Assembly (NCBI RefSeq): GCF_003751265.1
Contig: NZ_RJKN01000009.1
Location: forward strand, 91,134-155,133
Length of the DNA: 64,000 nt
Direction of reading: 5' to 3'
Origin: Pseudokineococcus lusitanus
GTDB taxonomy: Bacteria; Actinomycetota; Actinomycetes; Actinomycetales; Quadrisphaeraceae
Shown piece by piece: positions 32,704-40,320 of this stretch. Every line of letters begins with the position of its first letter. Positions within the stretch are counted from its first letter, which is position 1. The notes under the pieces were generated by a model, which made no database searches, had not been told where the DNA came from, and was given only the letters and a program-made list of their open reading frames with translations. The position numbers and the translations under genes are program-made.

Positions 32704-34076
32704 AGCCAGGGCAGGAAGCGCTGCAGCTCGAAGGGGGTGACCTGGGCGCGGTAGTCCACCCACTCCGCCCTCTTGTTGCGCAGGACGAACTCGAACATGC
32801 TCTCCCCCAGCGTCTCCGCGACGAGCTCGCTCGCCTCGGTGAGCGCGATGGCGTGGTCGAGGCTGGCGGGCAGCTGCTCGATGCCCATGGCGCGACGCTC
32901 GGAGGACGTGAGGCGCGTGACGTCGTCCTCGGCCTCGTCGGGCAGCTCGTAGCCCTCCTCGACGCCCTTGAGCCCCGCCGCGAGGAGGACGGCCAGCGCC
33001 AGGTAGGGGTTGGCCGCCGAGTCGATGCCCCGGTACTCCACCCGCGCCGACTGCGCCTTGCCCGGCTTGTAGCGCGGCACGCGGACGAGGCCCGAGCGGT
33101 TGTTGTGGCCCCACGCGATGTCCGAGGGCGCCTCGGAGCCGCCCCAGAGCCGCTTGTAGCTGTTGACGAACTGGCTCGTGACGAGCGACGTCTCCTTCGC
33201 GTGCCGCAGCAGCCCGGCGATGAACTGCCGCGCCGTCGTGCTGAGCTCGTACTGCGCGCCCGGCTCGTGGAAGGCGTTGCGGTCGCCCTCGAAGAGCGAC
33301 AGGTGGGTGTGCATGCCGCTGCCGGGCTGGTCCGCGAGGGGCTTCGGCATGAAGGACGCGAAGGCGCCGTGCTGCAGGGCCACCTCCTTGACGACCGTGC
33401 GGAAGGTGACGATGTTGTCGGCGGTCGTCAGCGCGTCCGCGTAGCGCAGGTCGATCTCGTTCTGGCCCGGGCCGGCCTCGTGGTGGCTGAACTCCACGGA
33501 GATGCCCATCGCCTCGAGCATGGAGATCGCGTCACGCCGGAAGTCCTGGCCGGCGCCGCCGGGGACGTTGTCGAAGTACCCCATCGTGTCGACGGGGACG
33601 GGCGGGTGGACCGCCACGCCGGGCCGCCGGCCGTCGCCGACGCTGTCGGCCGGGCTGCCCTCGAAGAGGTAGAACTCGATCTCGGGGTGCGTGTAGAAGG
33701 TGAAGCCCTTCTCCGCGGCCCGGGAGAGCACCCGCTTGAGCACGTTGCGCGAGTCGGCCATCGCCGGCTCGCCGTCCGGGGTGAGGACGTCGCAGAACAT
33801 CCGGGCGACGCCCCCGCTGCGGGGGTCGCCGCGCCACGGCAGGACCTGGAAGGTCGACGGGTCGGGCCGGGCGATCATGTCGGCCTCGGAGACGCGGGCG
33901 AGCCCCTCGATCGAGCTGCCGTCGAAGCCGATGCCCTCGGCGAAGGCGCCCTCGAGCTCGGCCGGGGCGATGGCCACGGACTTCAGCCCGCCCAGCACGT
34001 CGGCGAACCACAGCCGCACGAAGCGGATGTCCCGCTCCTCGATCGTCCGGAGGACGAACTCCTGCTGGCGGTCCAT
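32700..34076 (-). CDS. glnA2: Type I glutamine synthetase, GlnA2-like
   Basis: ATP-dependent glutamine synthetase-fold enzyme of 458 residues. The beta-grasp start MDRQQEFVLRTIEERDIRFVRLWF is followed by EGIGFDGSSIEG, the metal site THPEIEFYLFEG, GPGQNEIDLRYADAL, the glutamate-site PGSGMHTHLSLF and NNRSGLVRVP/RVEYRG. Where adenylylated enzymes carry the tyrosine motif NLYDLP, this protein reads LPDEAEDDVTRLTSSERR without tyrosine, as in mycobacterial GlnA2, so GlnE probably does not modify it. In Streptomyces some GlnA2/GlnA3 proteins act on polyamines rather than ammonia. ATG at 34076 has a purine-rich ribosome site (GGAAGGGGA). Confidence 0.92.
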   Translation of the reverse strand: MDRQQEFVLRTIEERDIRFVRLWFADVLGGLKSVAIAPAELEGAFAEGIGFDGSSIEGLARVSEADMIARPDPSTFQVLPWRGDPRSGGVARMFCDVLTPDGEPAMADSRNVLKRVLSRAAEKGFTFYTHPEIEFYLFEGSPADSVGDGRRPGVAVHPPVPVDTMGYFDNVPGGAGQDFRRDAISMLEAMGISVEFSHHEAGPGQNEIDLRYADALTTADNIVTFRTVVKEVALQHGAFASFMPKPLADQPGSGMHTHLSLFEGDRNAFHEPGAQYELSTTARQFIAGLLRHAKETSLVTSQFVNSYKRLWGGSEAPSDIAWGHNNRSGLVRVPRYKPGKAQSARVEYRGIDSAANPYLALAVLLAAGLKGVEEGYELPDEAEDDVTRLTSSERRAMGIEQLPASLDHAIALTEASELVAETLGESMFEFVLRNKRAEWVDYRAQVTPFELQRFLPWL

Positions 34077-34098
34077 GGGTCCCCTTCCACCGAGCGGG

Positions 34099-34121
34099 CG
34101 ACGCGCGGGTCCCGCGCGTCG
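34099..34121. promoter_or_regulatory. Palindrome upstream of glnA2
   Basis: A perfect 11-bp inverted repeat with a one-base centre (CGACGCGCGGG, T, then its complement) starting 23 bases upstream of the glnA2 ATG, in the divergent region shared with the MFS gene. It could be an operator or a leader hairpin. At this base composition chance palindromes are common. Confidence 0.4.
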
Positions 34122-34264
34122 TCGTGCGCCGCGTGCGTCCGTCCGGGCGCCGGGCGGCGGCCGGCGCGCCGTCATCCTGCCAGCGGCGGCGCCGGTCCCG
34201 CGGCACGGCGTCCGGCCCGCGTCGCCGCCGCGCCGCCGCGCCGGGCCCGACCTACCGTCCGGAG

Positions 34265-35836
34265 GTGAGCGACGACCGGGCCGGGCGGCCCGCCACGCAG
34301 GACCCCACCCCCACCTCCTCCCCCGGCCGCACCGTCCCCGCCGGCGACCGCGGTGACGACGCACCGGACCCGCGGCGCTGGAAGGCCCTCGCGGTCTGCC
34401 TCGTCTCCGGCTTCATGACGCTGCTGGACGTCTCGATCGTCAACGTGGCGCTGCCCTCGGTCCGTGCCGACCTCGACGCCAGCGGCAGCGACCTCCAGTG
34501 GGTCCTCTCGGGCTACGTCCTCGCCTTCGGGCTCGCGCTCGTCCCGGCGGGGCGTCTCGGCGACGCCCGCGGCCGGCGGAAGGTCTTCGTGGCCGGGCTC
34601 GTCGTCTTCACGCTCGGGAGCCTGCTGTGCGGGCTCGCGCCCTCGGCGGGGGCGCTGCTCGCGGCCCGGCTGCTCCAGGGCGTCGGCGGCGGCATGCTCC
34701 AGCCGCAGGTGGCCGCCTTCATCCAGTCGCTCTTCCGGGGGCCGGAGCGCGGCCGCGCCTTCGGTCTCCTCGGCACCTCCATCGGCGTCTCGACCGCCGT
34801 GGGACCGCTGCTCGGCGGGCTGCTGCTCACCGCGGACCCGGACCCGTGGGCGTGGCGGCTGGTCTTCCTCGTCAACCTCCCTGTGGGCGTCCTCGGCCTC
34901 GTCCTCGCGCTGCGGTGGCTGCCCGCCGACCGGCCCGCCACCGGGCCCGACCGGCGGCGCGCGGACCTGGACGGCGTGGGCGTCCTCCTCCTGGCCGGCG
35001 CCCTCGTGGCCCTCCTCCTCCCGCTGCTCGAGCAGCCCTCCTCGGTCGTCGGCTGGCTGCTGTGGCCGCTGGCCGTGGGCCTCGGCGTCGCCTTCGTCGC
35101 CTGGGAGCGCGCCCGGACCCGGCGCGGCCGCGACGCCGTCGTCGACCTCGGCCTCTTCACCGGTGCCCGGGGCCCGGGCTACCGCAACGGCGTCCTCGTC
35201 GGCCTCGTGTACTTCAGCGGCTTCACGACGGTCTTCTTCGTCCTGTCGATCTACCTGCAGGACGGCCTGGGCATGACGCCGCTCCAGGCCGGCCTGACCC
35301 AGACGCCCTTCGCCGTGGGCGGGGCGGTGACCCCCGTGCTGGCCGGCCGCCTCGTGGACCGGTGGGGGCGCCGCCTCGTCGTGGGGGGCCTCCTCGTCGC
35401 CGTCGTCGGGCTCGCCGCGACCCTCGTCGTCGTGGCGGTGGCCGCGGGCTCGACGTCGCCGGGCACCCTGGGCCTCCTCCTCGCGCTGCCCCTGCTGGTC
35501 GCCGGCTCGGGCAGCGGGGCGGTCATCTCCCCCAACACGACGATGACGCTCTCGACCGTGGCGCCGGAGCGCTCCGGGTCCGCCAGCGGCGTCCTCCAGA
35601 CGAGCCAGCGCATCGGCTCGGCCGTCGGGATCGCGGTCGTGGGCGCGGTCTTCTTCGGCGTGGCCGGGGGCGGTGCGGGAGCCGGCGGGGGCGGTGGGGG
35701 CGCCGGCGGCGGGGACCTCGCGGCCGGGCTGCTGGCCGGGCTGGCGGTGGCCACCGGTCTCGTCGCGCTGAGCCTCGTCCCGGCGCTCGTGGACCTGCGC
35801 GCCCAGCACCGGGCCGCGGCACGGGCGGCCCGGTGA
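34265..35836 (+). CDS. MFS drug efflux transporter, DHA2 (14-TM) type
   Basis: Proton-driven exporter of 523 residues in the inner membrane, of the EmrB/QacA group. After a hydrophilic tail of about 45 residues come LAVCLVSGFMTLLDVSIVNVALPSV (motif D1 of DHA2), the cytoplasmic loop GRLGDARGRRKVF (motif A) and the motif C-like GTSIGVSTAVGPLLGGLL; about 14 hydrophobic segments can be counted. A glycine-rich loop (GAGAGGGGGGAGGG) precedes the last segment. GTG at 34265 is the likeliest start, but it follows GGAG with no spacer, so a later start is possible. The gene is divergent from glnA2. Substrates are unknown. Confidence 0.88.
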   Translation: MSDDRAGRPATQDPTPTSSPGRTVPAGDRGDDAPDPRRWKALAVCLVSGFMTLLDVSIVNVALPSVRADLDASGSDLQWVLSGYVLAFGLALVPAGRLGDARGRRKVFVAGLVVFTLGSLLCGLAPSAGALLAARLLQGVGGGMLQPQVAAFIQSLFRGPERGRAFGLLGTSIGVSTAVGPLLGGLLLTADPDPWAWRLVFLVNLPVGVLGLVLALRWLPADRPATGPDRRRADLDGVGVLLLAGALVALLLPLLEQPSSVVGWLLWPLAVGLGVAFVAWERARTRRGRDAVVDLGLFTGARGPGYRNGVLVGLVYFSGFTTVFFVLSIYLQDGLGMTPLQAGLTQTPFAVGGAVTPVLAGRLVDRWGRRLVVGGLLVAVVGLAATLVVVAVAAGSTSPGTLGLLLALPLLVAGSGSGAVISPNTTMTLSTVAPERSGSASGVLQTSQRIGSAVGIAVVGAVFFGVAGGGAGAGGGGGGAGGGDLAAGLLAGLAVATGLVALSLVPALVDLRAQHRAAARAAR

Positions 35837-35856
35837 GCCCTGGCTACGCTCGCCGC

Positions 35857-37665
35857 ATGCCCTCGTTGCGACTGGCCCTGGCCCAGGTCGACACCACGGT
35901 GGGCGACCTCGACGGCAACGCGGCGCTCGTCCGGCGGGCCGCCGCCGACGCCGCCGCGGCGGGCGCGGACCTCCTCGTCCTGCCCGAGCTGGCGCTGACG
36001 GGCTACCCCGTCGAGGACCTCGCCCTCCGCCGCTCCTTCGTCGACGCCTCCCGCGACGCCCTCCACCGCCTCGCCGAGGACCTCGCGGCCGACGGCCACG
36101 GCGACCTCCCCGTCCTCGTCGGCTACGTCGACCGGGCCGAGGGCGCCCTGGCCGACGGCGTCGGCCCCTCCGGCCGGGGCCACCGCGAGGGCGGGCCCGA
36201 GGCCGCCGGCGGCGGCGACGAGGCACCGGGCGTGCCGAAGGGCCTGCCGCAGAACTGCGCCGCGCTCCTCCACGGGGGACGCCGGGTCGGCCGCTACGCC
36301 AAGCACCACCTGCCCAACTACGGCGTCTTCGACGAGTTCCGCGTGTTCGTGCCGGGCCGCGACCTCCTCGTCGCCCGCGTCCGCGGGGTCGACGTGGCCG
36401 TCGCGGTCTGCGAGGACCTCTGGCAGGACGGCGGCCCGGTCGCCGCGGCGCGGGAGGCCGACGCCGAGCTCCTCGTCGTCCTCAACGCCTCGCCCTACGA
36501 GCGCGCGAAGGACGACACCCGCCTCGCCCTGTGCCGCCACCGCGCGGCGCAGGCGGGCGCCGTGCTCGCGTACGTCAACGCCGTCGGGGGCCAGGACGAC
36601 CTCGTCTTCGACGGGGGCTCGCTCGTCGTCGGCGAGGACGGCGCCGTCCTCGCCCGGGGCGAGTCCTTCGCCGAGCAGCTGCTCGTCGTCGACCTCGAGC
36701 TGCCCGAGGGCGCGGCGGAGCCCGCCGACGTCCCCGGCGTGACCCGCGTCGAGGTGTCGTCGGACCCGGCACCGGCCCGCGAGCCGGTGCGGGCCCCCCT
36801 GGCCGAGCCGCTCGACGACATGGCCGAGCTCTGGGCCGCCCTGGTCCTCGGGCTCGGCGACTACGCCCGCAAGAACGGCTTCTCCCAGGTGCTCTTCGGG
36901 CTCTCGGGCGGCATCGACTCGGCCGTCTGCGCGGCGCTCGCCGTGGACGCCCTCGGGCCCGGCGGCATGGTCGGCGTCTCCATGCCGAGCGGGTACTCGA
37001 CCGCCCACTCCCGCACCGACGCCGACGACCTCGCCGAGCGCCTGGGCATCGACTACCGGCTCCACCCCATCGCGCCGATGGTCGACGCCTTCCTCGCGAA
37101 CGTGCCGATGAGCGGCGTCGCGGAGGAGAACCTGCAGGCCCGCGTGCGCGGGACGCTGCTCATGGGCATCTCGAACTCCGAGGGGCAGCTCGTGCTGGCC
37201 ACCTCGAACAAGAGCGAGCTGTCCGTCGGCTACTCGACGATCTACGGCGACTCCGTCGGCGGCTTCGCGCCGCTGAAGGACGTCGCCAAGACGGACGTGT
37301 GGCGCCTGGCCCGCTGGCGGAACGCCGCCGCGGAGGCCCGCGGCGAGCGGCCGCCCATCCCCGAGGCGTCCATCACCAAGGCGCCGTCGGCCGAGCTGCG
37401 CCCGGACCAGACGGACCAGGACTCCCTGCCCGAGTACGACGTCCTCGACGCGCTGCTCGAGGACTACGTGGTCCGCGCCATGGGTCGCTCCGAGCTGCTC
37501 GAGGCCGGGCACGCCCTCGCGGACGTCGAGCGCGTCGTCGGCCTCGTCGACCGGGCCGAGTGGAAGCGCCGCCAGGGCGCCCCGGGCCCGAAGACGACGG
37601 CCGTCGCCTTCGGCCGCGACCGGCGCCTGCCCATCACGACCCACTGGCGCGAGGAGGACGAGTGA
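35857..37665 (+). CDS. nadE: Glutamine-dependent NAD+ synthetase
   Basis: Makes NAD+ from deamido-NAD+, ATP and glutamine; 602 residues. The N-terminal nitrilase-type glutaminase carries Glu44 (LPELALTGY), Lys149 (YAKHHLPNYGVFDE) and Cys185 (AVCEDLW). The C-terminal synthetase has the PP-loop SGGIDS at 350-355, SGYSTAHSRTDAD and the NKSELSVGYSTIYGD block. An insert of about 25 residues rich in Gly and Glu (around residues 105-130) lies in the glutaminase domain. ATG at 35857 follows the transporter by 20 bases, and the stop overlaps panB by four bases. Confidence 0.96.
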   Translation: MPSLRLALAQVDTTVGDLDGNAALVRRAAADAAAAGADLLVLPELALTGYPVEDLALRRSFVDASRDALHRLAEDLAADGHGDLPVLVGYVDRAEGALADGVGPSGRGHREGGPEAAGGGDEAPGVPKGLPQNCAALLHGGRRVGRYAKHHLPNYGVFDEFRVFVPGRDLLVARVRGVDVAVAVCEDLWQDGGPVAAAREADAELLVVLNASPYERAKDDTRLALCRHRAAQAGAVLAYVNAVGGQDDLVFDGGSLVVGEDGAVLARGESFAEQLLVVDLELPEGAAEPADVPGVTRVEVSSDPAPAREPVRAPLAEPLDDMAELWAALVLGLGDYARKNGFSQVLFGLSGGIDSAVCAALAVDALGPGGMVGVSMPSGYSTAHSRTDADDLAERLGIDYRLHPIAPMVDAFLANVPMSGVAEENLQARVRGTLLMGISNSEGQLVLATSNKSELSVGYSTIYGDSVGGFAPLKDVAKTDVWRLARWRNAAAEARGERPPIPEASITKAPSAELRPDQTDQDSLPEYDVLDALLEDYVVRAMGRSELLEAGHALADVERVVGLVDRAEWKRRQGAPGPKTTAVAFGRDRRLPITTHWREEDE

Positions 37666-38540
37666 GCGAGCAGCAGGCCCCCTACGGCGGGGCACCGACG
37701 ACGGGGACGACCGGGACGGCGCCGGGCTCGGCGCGCACCCCCCGCGTGGTCCGCACGACGACGCTGCAGCGCTGGAAGGACGAGGGCCGCCGCTGGGCGA
37801 TGCTCACGGCCTACGACGCGCTGACGGCCTCGGTCCTCGACGAGGCCGGCGTGCCCGTCCTCCTCGTCGGCGACTCGGCCGGCACCACCGTCCTCGGGCA
37901 ACCCTCGACCATCGCCGTGACGGTCGAGGAGATGCTCGTCCTGACCCGCGCGGTCGTGCGGGGGACGCAGCGGGCCCTCGTCGTCGCCGACCTCCCCTTC
38001 GGCAGCTACCAGCAGGGGCCGGCGCAGGCGCTGGCCACCGGCGTCCGCATGCTCAAGGAGGGCGGCGCCGCGGCCGTCAAGCTCGAGGGCGGCACGGCGG
38101 TCGCCCCGGCGGTCCGGGCCCTCGTCGACGCCGGTGTGCCGGTCATGGGGCACGTCGGCTTCACCCCGCAGTCCGAGCACGCGCTCGGCGGCTACCGGGT
38201 GCAGGGGCGGGGCGAGAGCGCCGACCGCCTCGTGGCGGACGCCCTCGCCGTGCAGGACGCGGGCGCCTTCGCCGTCGTCGTCGAGATGGTGCCGTCGGCG
38301 GTCGCGGCCCGGCTGGCCCGGGAGCTGCGGGTGCCCGTCGTCGGCATCGGCGCGGGGCCGGGGACGGACGCGCAGGTCCTCGTCGTCACGGACATGGCCG
38401 GGCTCGGGGGCGGGCGCTCCCCCCGCTTCGTCCGCCGCTACGCCGACCTGCGCGGCGAGCTCGCCCGGGCCGCGACCGCCTACGTCGCCGACGTCGAGGA
38501 GGGCACCTTCCCCGCGGCGGAGCACGAGTTCGAGGACTGA
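37662..38540 (+). CDS. panB: Ketopantoate hydroxymethyltransferase
   Basis: First committed step of pantothenate and coenzyme A synthesis: adds a hydroxymethyl group from 5,10-methylenetetrahydrofolate to alpha-ketoisovalerate. The 292-residue protein has a disordered Gly/Thr/Pro tail of about 28 residues, then the family blocks LTAYDALTASVLDEAG, LLVGDSAGTTVLG (magnesium ligand), ADLPFGSYQ, VKLEGG, VMGHVGFTPQSEHALGGYRVQG, VVEMVP and GIGAGPGTDAQVLV. GTG at 37662 overlaps nadE (GTGA), so two cofactor-pathway genes are coupled. The aspartate decarboxylase and pantothenate synthetase genes are not in the window. Confidence 0.96.
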   Translation: MSEQQAPYGGAPTTGTTGTAPGSARTPRVVRTTTLQRWKDEGRRWAMLTAYDALTASVLDEAGVPVLLVGDSAGTTVLGQPSTIAVTVEEMLVLTRAVVRGTQRALVVADLPFGSYQQGPAQALATGVRMLKEGGAAAVKLEGGTAVAPAVRALVDAGVPVMGHVGFTPQSEHALGGYRVQGRGESADRLVADALAVQDAGAFAVVVEMVPSAVAARLARELRVPVVGIGAGPGTDAQVLVVTDMAGLGGGRSPRFVRRYADLRGELARAATAYVADVEEGTFPAAEHEFED

Positions 38541-38588
38541 GCGACCCGGCGGGCGCGCACGCCCGGCAGTAGAGGGAGGTGGTCGGCC

Positions 38589-39695
38589 GTGGACGGACGC
38601 GGCGTCACGGGGGTCGGCGTCGTCGGCGCGGGCACGATCTCCGAGCAGTACCTGGCCAACCTCGCCGCCTACCCCGACGTCGAGGTGCGGTCCGTCGCCG
38701 ACCTCGACGTCGACCGGGCCGCCGCGCAGGCCGCCGCGCACGGCGTCCCGCACGCCGGCGGGGTGGACGAGCTGCTGGCGCGGGAGGACGTCGACGTGGT
38801 CGTCGACCTGACGGTGCCGGCCGCGCACGTCGAGGTCGGGCTGCGGGTCCTCGACGCCGGCAAGCACCTGTGGAGCGAGAAGCCCCTGGCCACGGACCGG
38901 GACGGCGCGGCCGCCCTGCTGGCGCGGGCCCGCTCCCGGGGGCTGCGGTGCGCGTGCGCCCCGGACACCGTGCTGGGCGCCGGCGTGCAGAACGCCCTCC
39001 GCCTCGTCGCCGCGGGCGACGTCGGACGGCCGCTCACGGCCACGGCCGTCTTCCAGACCCCCGGCCCGGAGTCCTGGCACCCGAGCCCCGAGTTCCTCTA
39101 CGGGTCGGGCGGCGGGCCCCTCATGGACATGGGGCCGTACTACGTCACGGCGCTCGTCCACCTCCTCGGACCGGTCGAGCGGGTCACCGCGGTCGCCTCG
39201 ACCTCCCGTCGGCGGCGGACCGTGGCCACCGGCCCGCGCGCCGGCACGTCCTTCGACGTGACGGTCCCGAGCCACCACGCCGCCCTCGTCGAGTTCGAGG
39301 GCGGCGGGTCCGCCCAGTGCACCTTCTCGTTCGAGCACGCGCGGGCGCGGACGGGCCTGCTCGAGCTGAACGGGACCGCGGGGACCGTCGCGCTGCCGGA
39401 CGTCAACCGCTTCGACGGACCCACCCTCCTGTGGCGCGAGGGCTCCGCCGAGCCCGAGGAGCTCCTGCCGCCGGACGTGCCCGGAGGCCGGGGCATCGGC
39501 GTCGTCGACCTCGTGCGCTCGCTGCGCGCCGGGCGTCCCGAGGTCGCGTCCGGCGACCTCGCCGCGCACGTCCTCGACGTCCTGCTCGCCGTGGCCGAGT
39601 CGGCCGAGGCGCGGGTGCCCGTGGACGTCCGCTCCACGGCCGACGTGCCCCCGCCGCTCGACGCGGGATGGGACCCGACGCGACGGGGCGGGTGA
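38589..39695 (+). CDS. Gfo/Idh/MocA-family oxidoreductase
   Basis: NAD(P)-dependent sugar or inositol dehydrogenase-like protein of 368 residues. The N-terminal Rossmann domain begins VGVVGAGTISEQYLANLAAYPDVEV and contains the EKPLATD block with the conserved lysine (LWSEKPLA). The C-terminal domain has FLYGSGGGPLMDMGPYYVTALVHLLGPVE with the family GGG...D..xxxxD.L motif. GTG at 38589 has a good ribosome site (GAGGGAGG, about 10 bases upstream). No partner sugar transporter is nearby. The substrate is unknown; scyllo-inositol, glucose and similar polyols are usual for the family. Confidence 0.88.
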   Translation: MDGRGVTGVGVVGAGTISEQYLANLAAYPDVEVRSVADLDVDRAAAQAAAHGVPHAGGVDELLAREDVDVVVDLTVPAAHVEVGLRVLDAGKHLWSEKPLATDRDGAAALLARARSRGLRCACAPDTVLGAGVQNALRLVAAGDVGRPLTATAVFQTPGPESWHPSPEFLYGSGGGPLMDMGPYYVTALVHLLGPVERVTAVASTSRRRRTVATGPRAGTSFDVTVPSHHAALVEFEGGGSAQCTFSFEHARARTGLLELNGTAGTVALPDVNRFDGPTLLWREGSAEPEELLPPDVPGGRGIGVVDLVRSLRAGRPEVASGDLAAHVLDVLLAVAESAEARVPVDVRSTADVPPPLDAGWDPTRRGG

Positions 39696-39737
39696 GCGCC
39701 GGCCACGCCCCGGCGGGAGGTCGTCGGACCCCGCTGC

Positions 39738-39763
39738 GTGAGAGGCCTCTCACCCGCGTCTCA
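39738..39763. promoter_or_regulatory. Palindrome and 11-bp-spaced direct repeat upstream of a two-component operon
   Basis: GTGAGAGGCCTCTCAC (39738-39753) is a perfect 16-base palindrome. Its right half forms TCTCA at 39748, repeated as TCTCA at 39759, eleven bases on. Direct repeats one helical turn apart are the usual target of OmpR-type regulators, and the operon at 39799 ends with such a regulator, so this is a candidate autoregulatory site. Confidence 0.5.
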
Positions 39764-39798
39764 TGCTCGCGCGGCGCCCGGCTGGTCACACTGCCGTC

Positions 39799-40320
39799 AT
39801 GAGCCGACGTCTCCTCGTCCCCGCGCTGGCGGTCGTCACCGTCCTCGGCGCGGGCATCGCCATCGCGGAGGTCATCCCGGGCGTGTCCGGGCCGCCCGTG
39901 CTCGGTGGCCCCGTCGTCGCGGGCCAGGAGGTGCCCGGGGCCGTCGAGCCGTCGGCACCCGCGCCGTCGCCGTCCACGCCGTCGCCGACCACGCCCCCCA
40001 CCGACCCGGCCCCCTCGCCCTCCCCCACGCCGACCGAGCCCCCCGCGGCACCCTCGCCCCCGCCGGAGCCCGAGCCCGTCCCGCCCGCGGCGGAGCCGTC
40101 GCCGCCGGCGCCCGAGCCCGAGCCGACCCGCGAGGCCCCCGTGGTGGTGCCCCCCGCACCGCCGGTCGAGTACGACGACTCCGACGACAGGGACGACGAC
40201 GCGGACGACGACAGGGACGACACGGACGACACGGACGACGACTCGTCGGGCTCCGGCTCCGGCGGCTCGGACGACGACTCCGACGACGGTGACGACGACG
40301 CGGACGACGATGGCCGCTGA
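39799..40320 (+). CDS. Exported proline-rich, aspartate-tailed protein
   Basis: Predicted 173-residue secreted or membrane-anchored protein. A signal peptide (MSRRLLVPALAVVTVLGAGIAIA) is followed by about 90 residues rich in Pro, Ser, Ala and Glu, and then by a strongly acidic tail of about 55 residues dominated by Asp (DDSDDRDDDADDD and similar). There is no known domain. Acidic tails of this kind can bind calcium or other cations, or lie against a basic surface. The ATG at 39799 is chosen because it gives the clean signal peptide; an in-frame ATG at 39763 is possible. Its end overlaps the sensor kinase start by 11 bases, so it may act with the kinase. Confidence 0.72.
   Translation: MSRRLLVPALAVVTVLGAGIAIAEVIPGVSGPPVLGGPVVAGQEVPGAVEPSAPAPSPSTPSPTTPPTDPAPSPSPTPTEPPAAPSPPPEPEPVPPAAEPSPPAPEPEPTREAPVVVPPAPPVEYDDSDDRDDDADDDRDDTDDTDDDSSGSGSGGSDDDSDDGDDDADDDGR

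Noticed and set aside
28937..32740. A 1267-residue plus-strand frame opposite glnE and similar long antisense frames throughout
   Set aside because: At this base composition the antisense frame of a real gene rarely meets a stop. The minus-strand frame has full GlnE motifs; the plus-strand frame has none and a composition typical of shadows.
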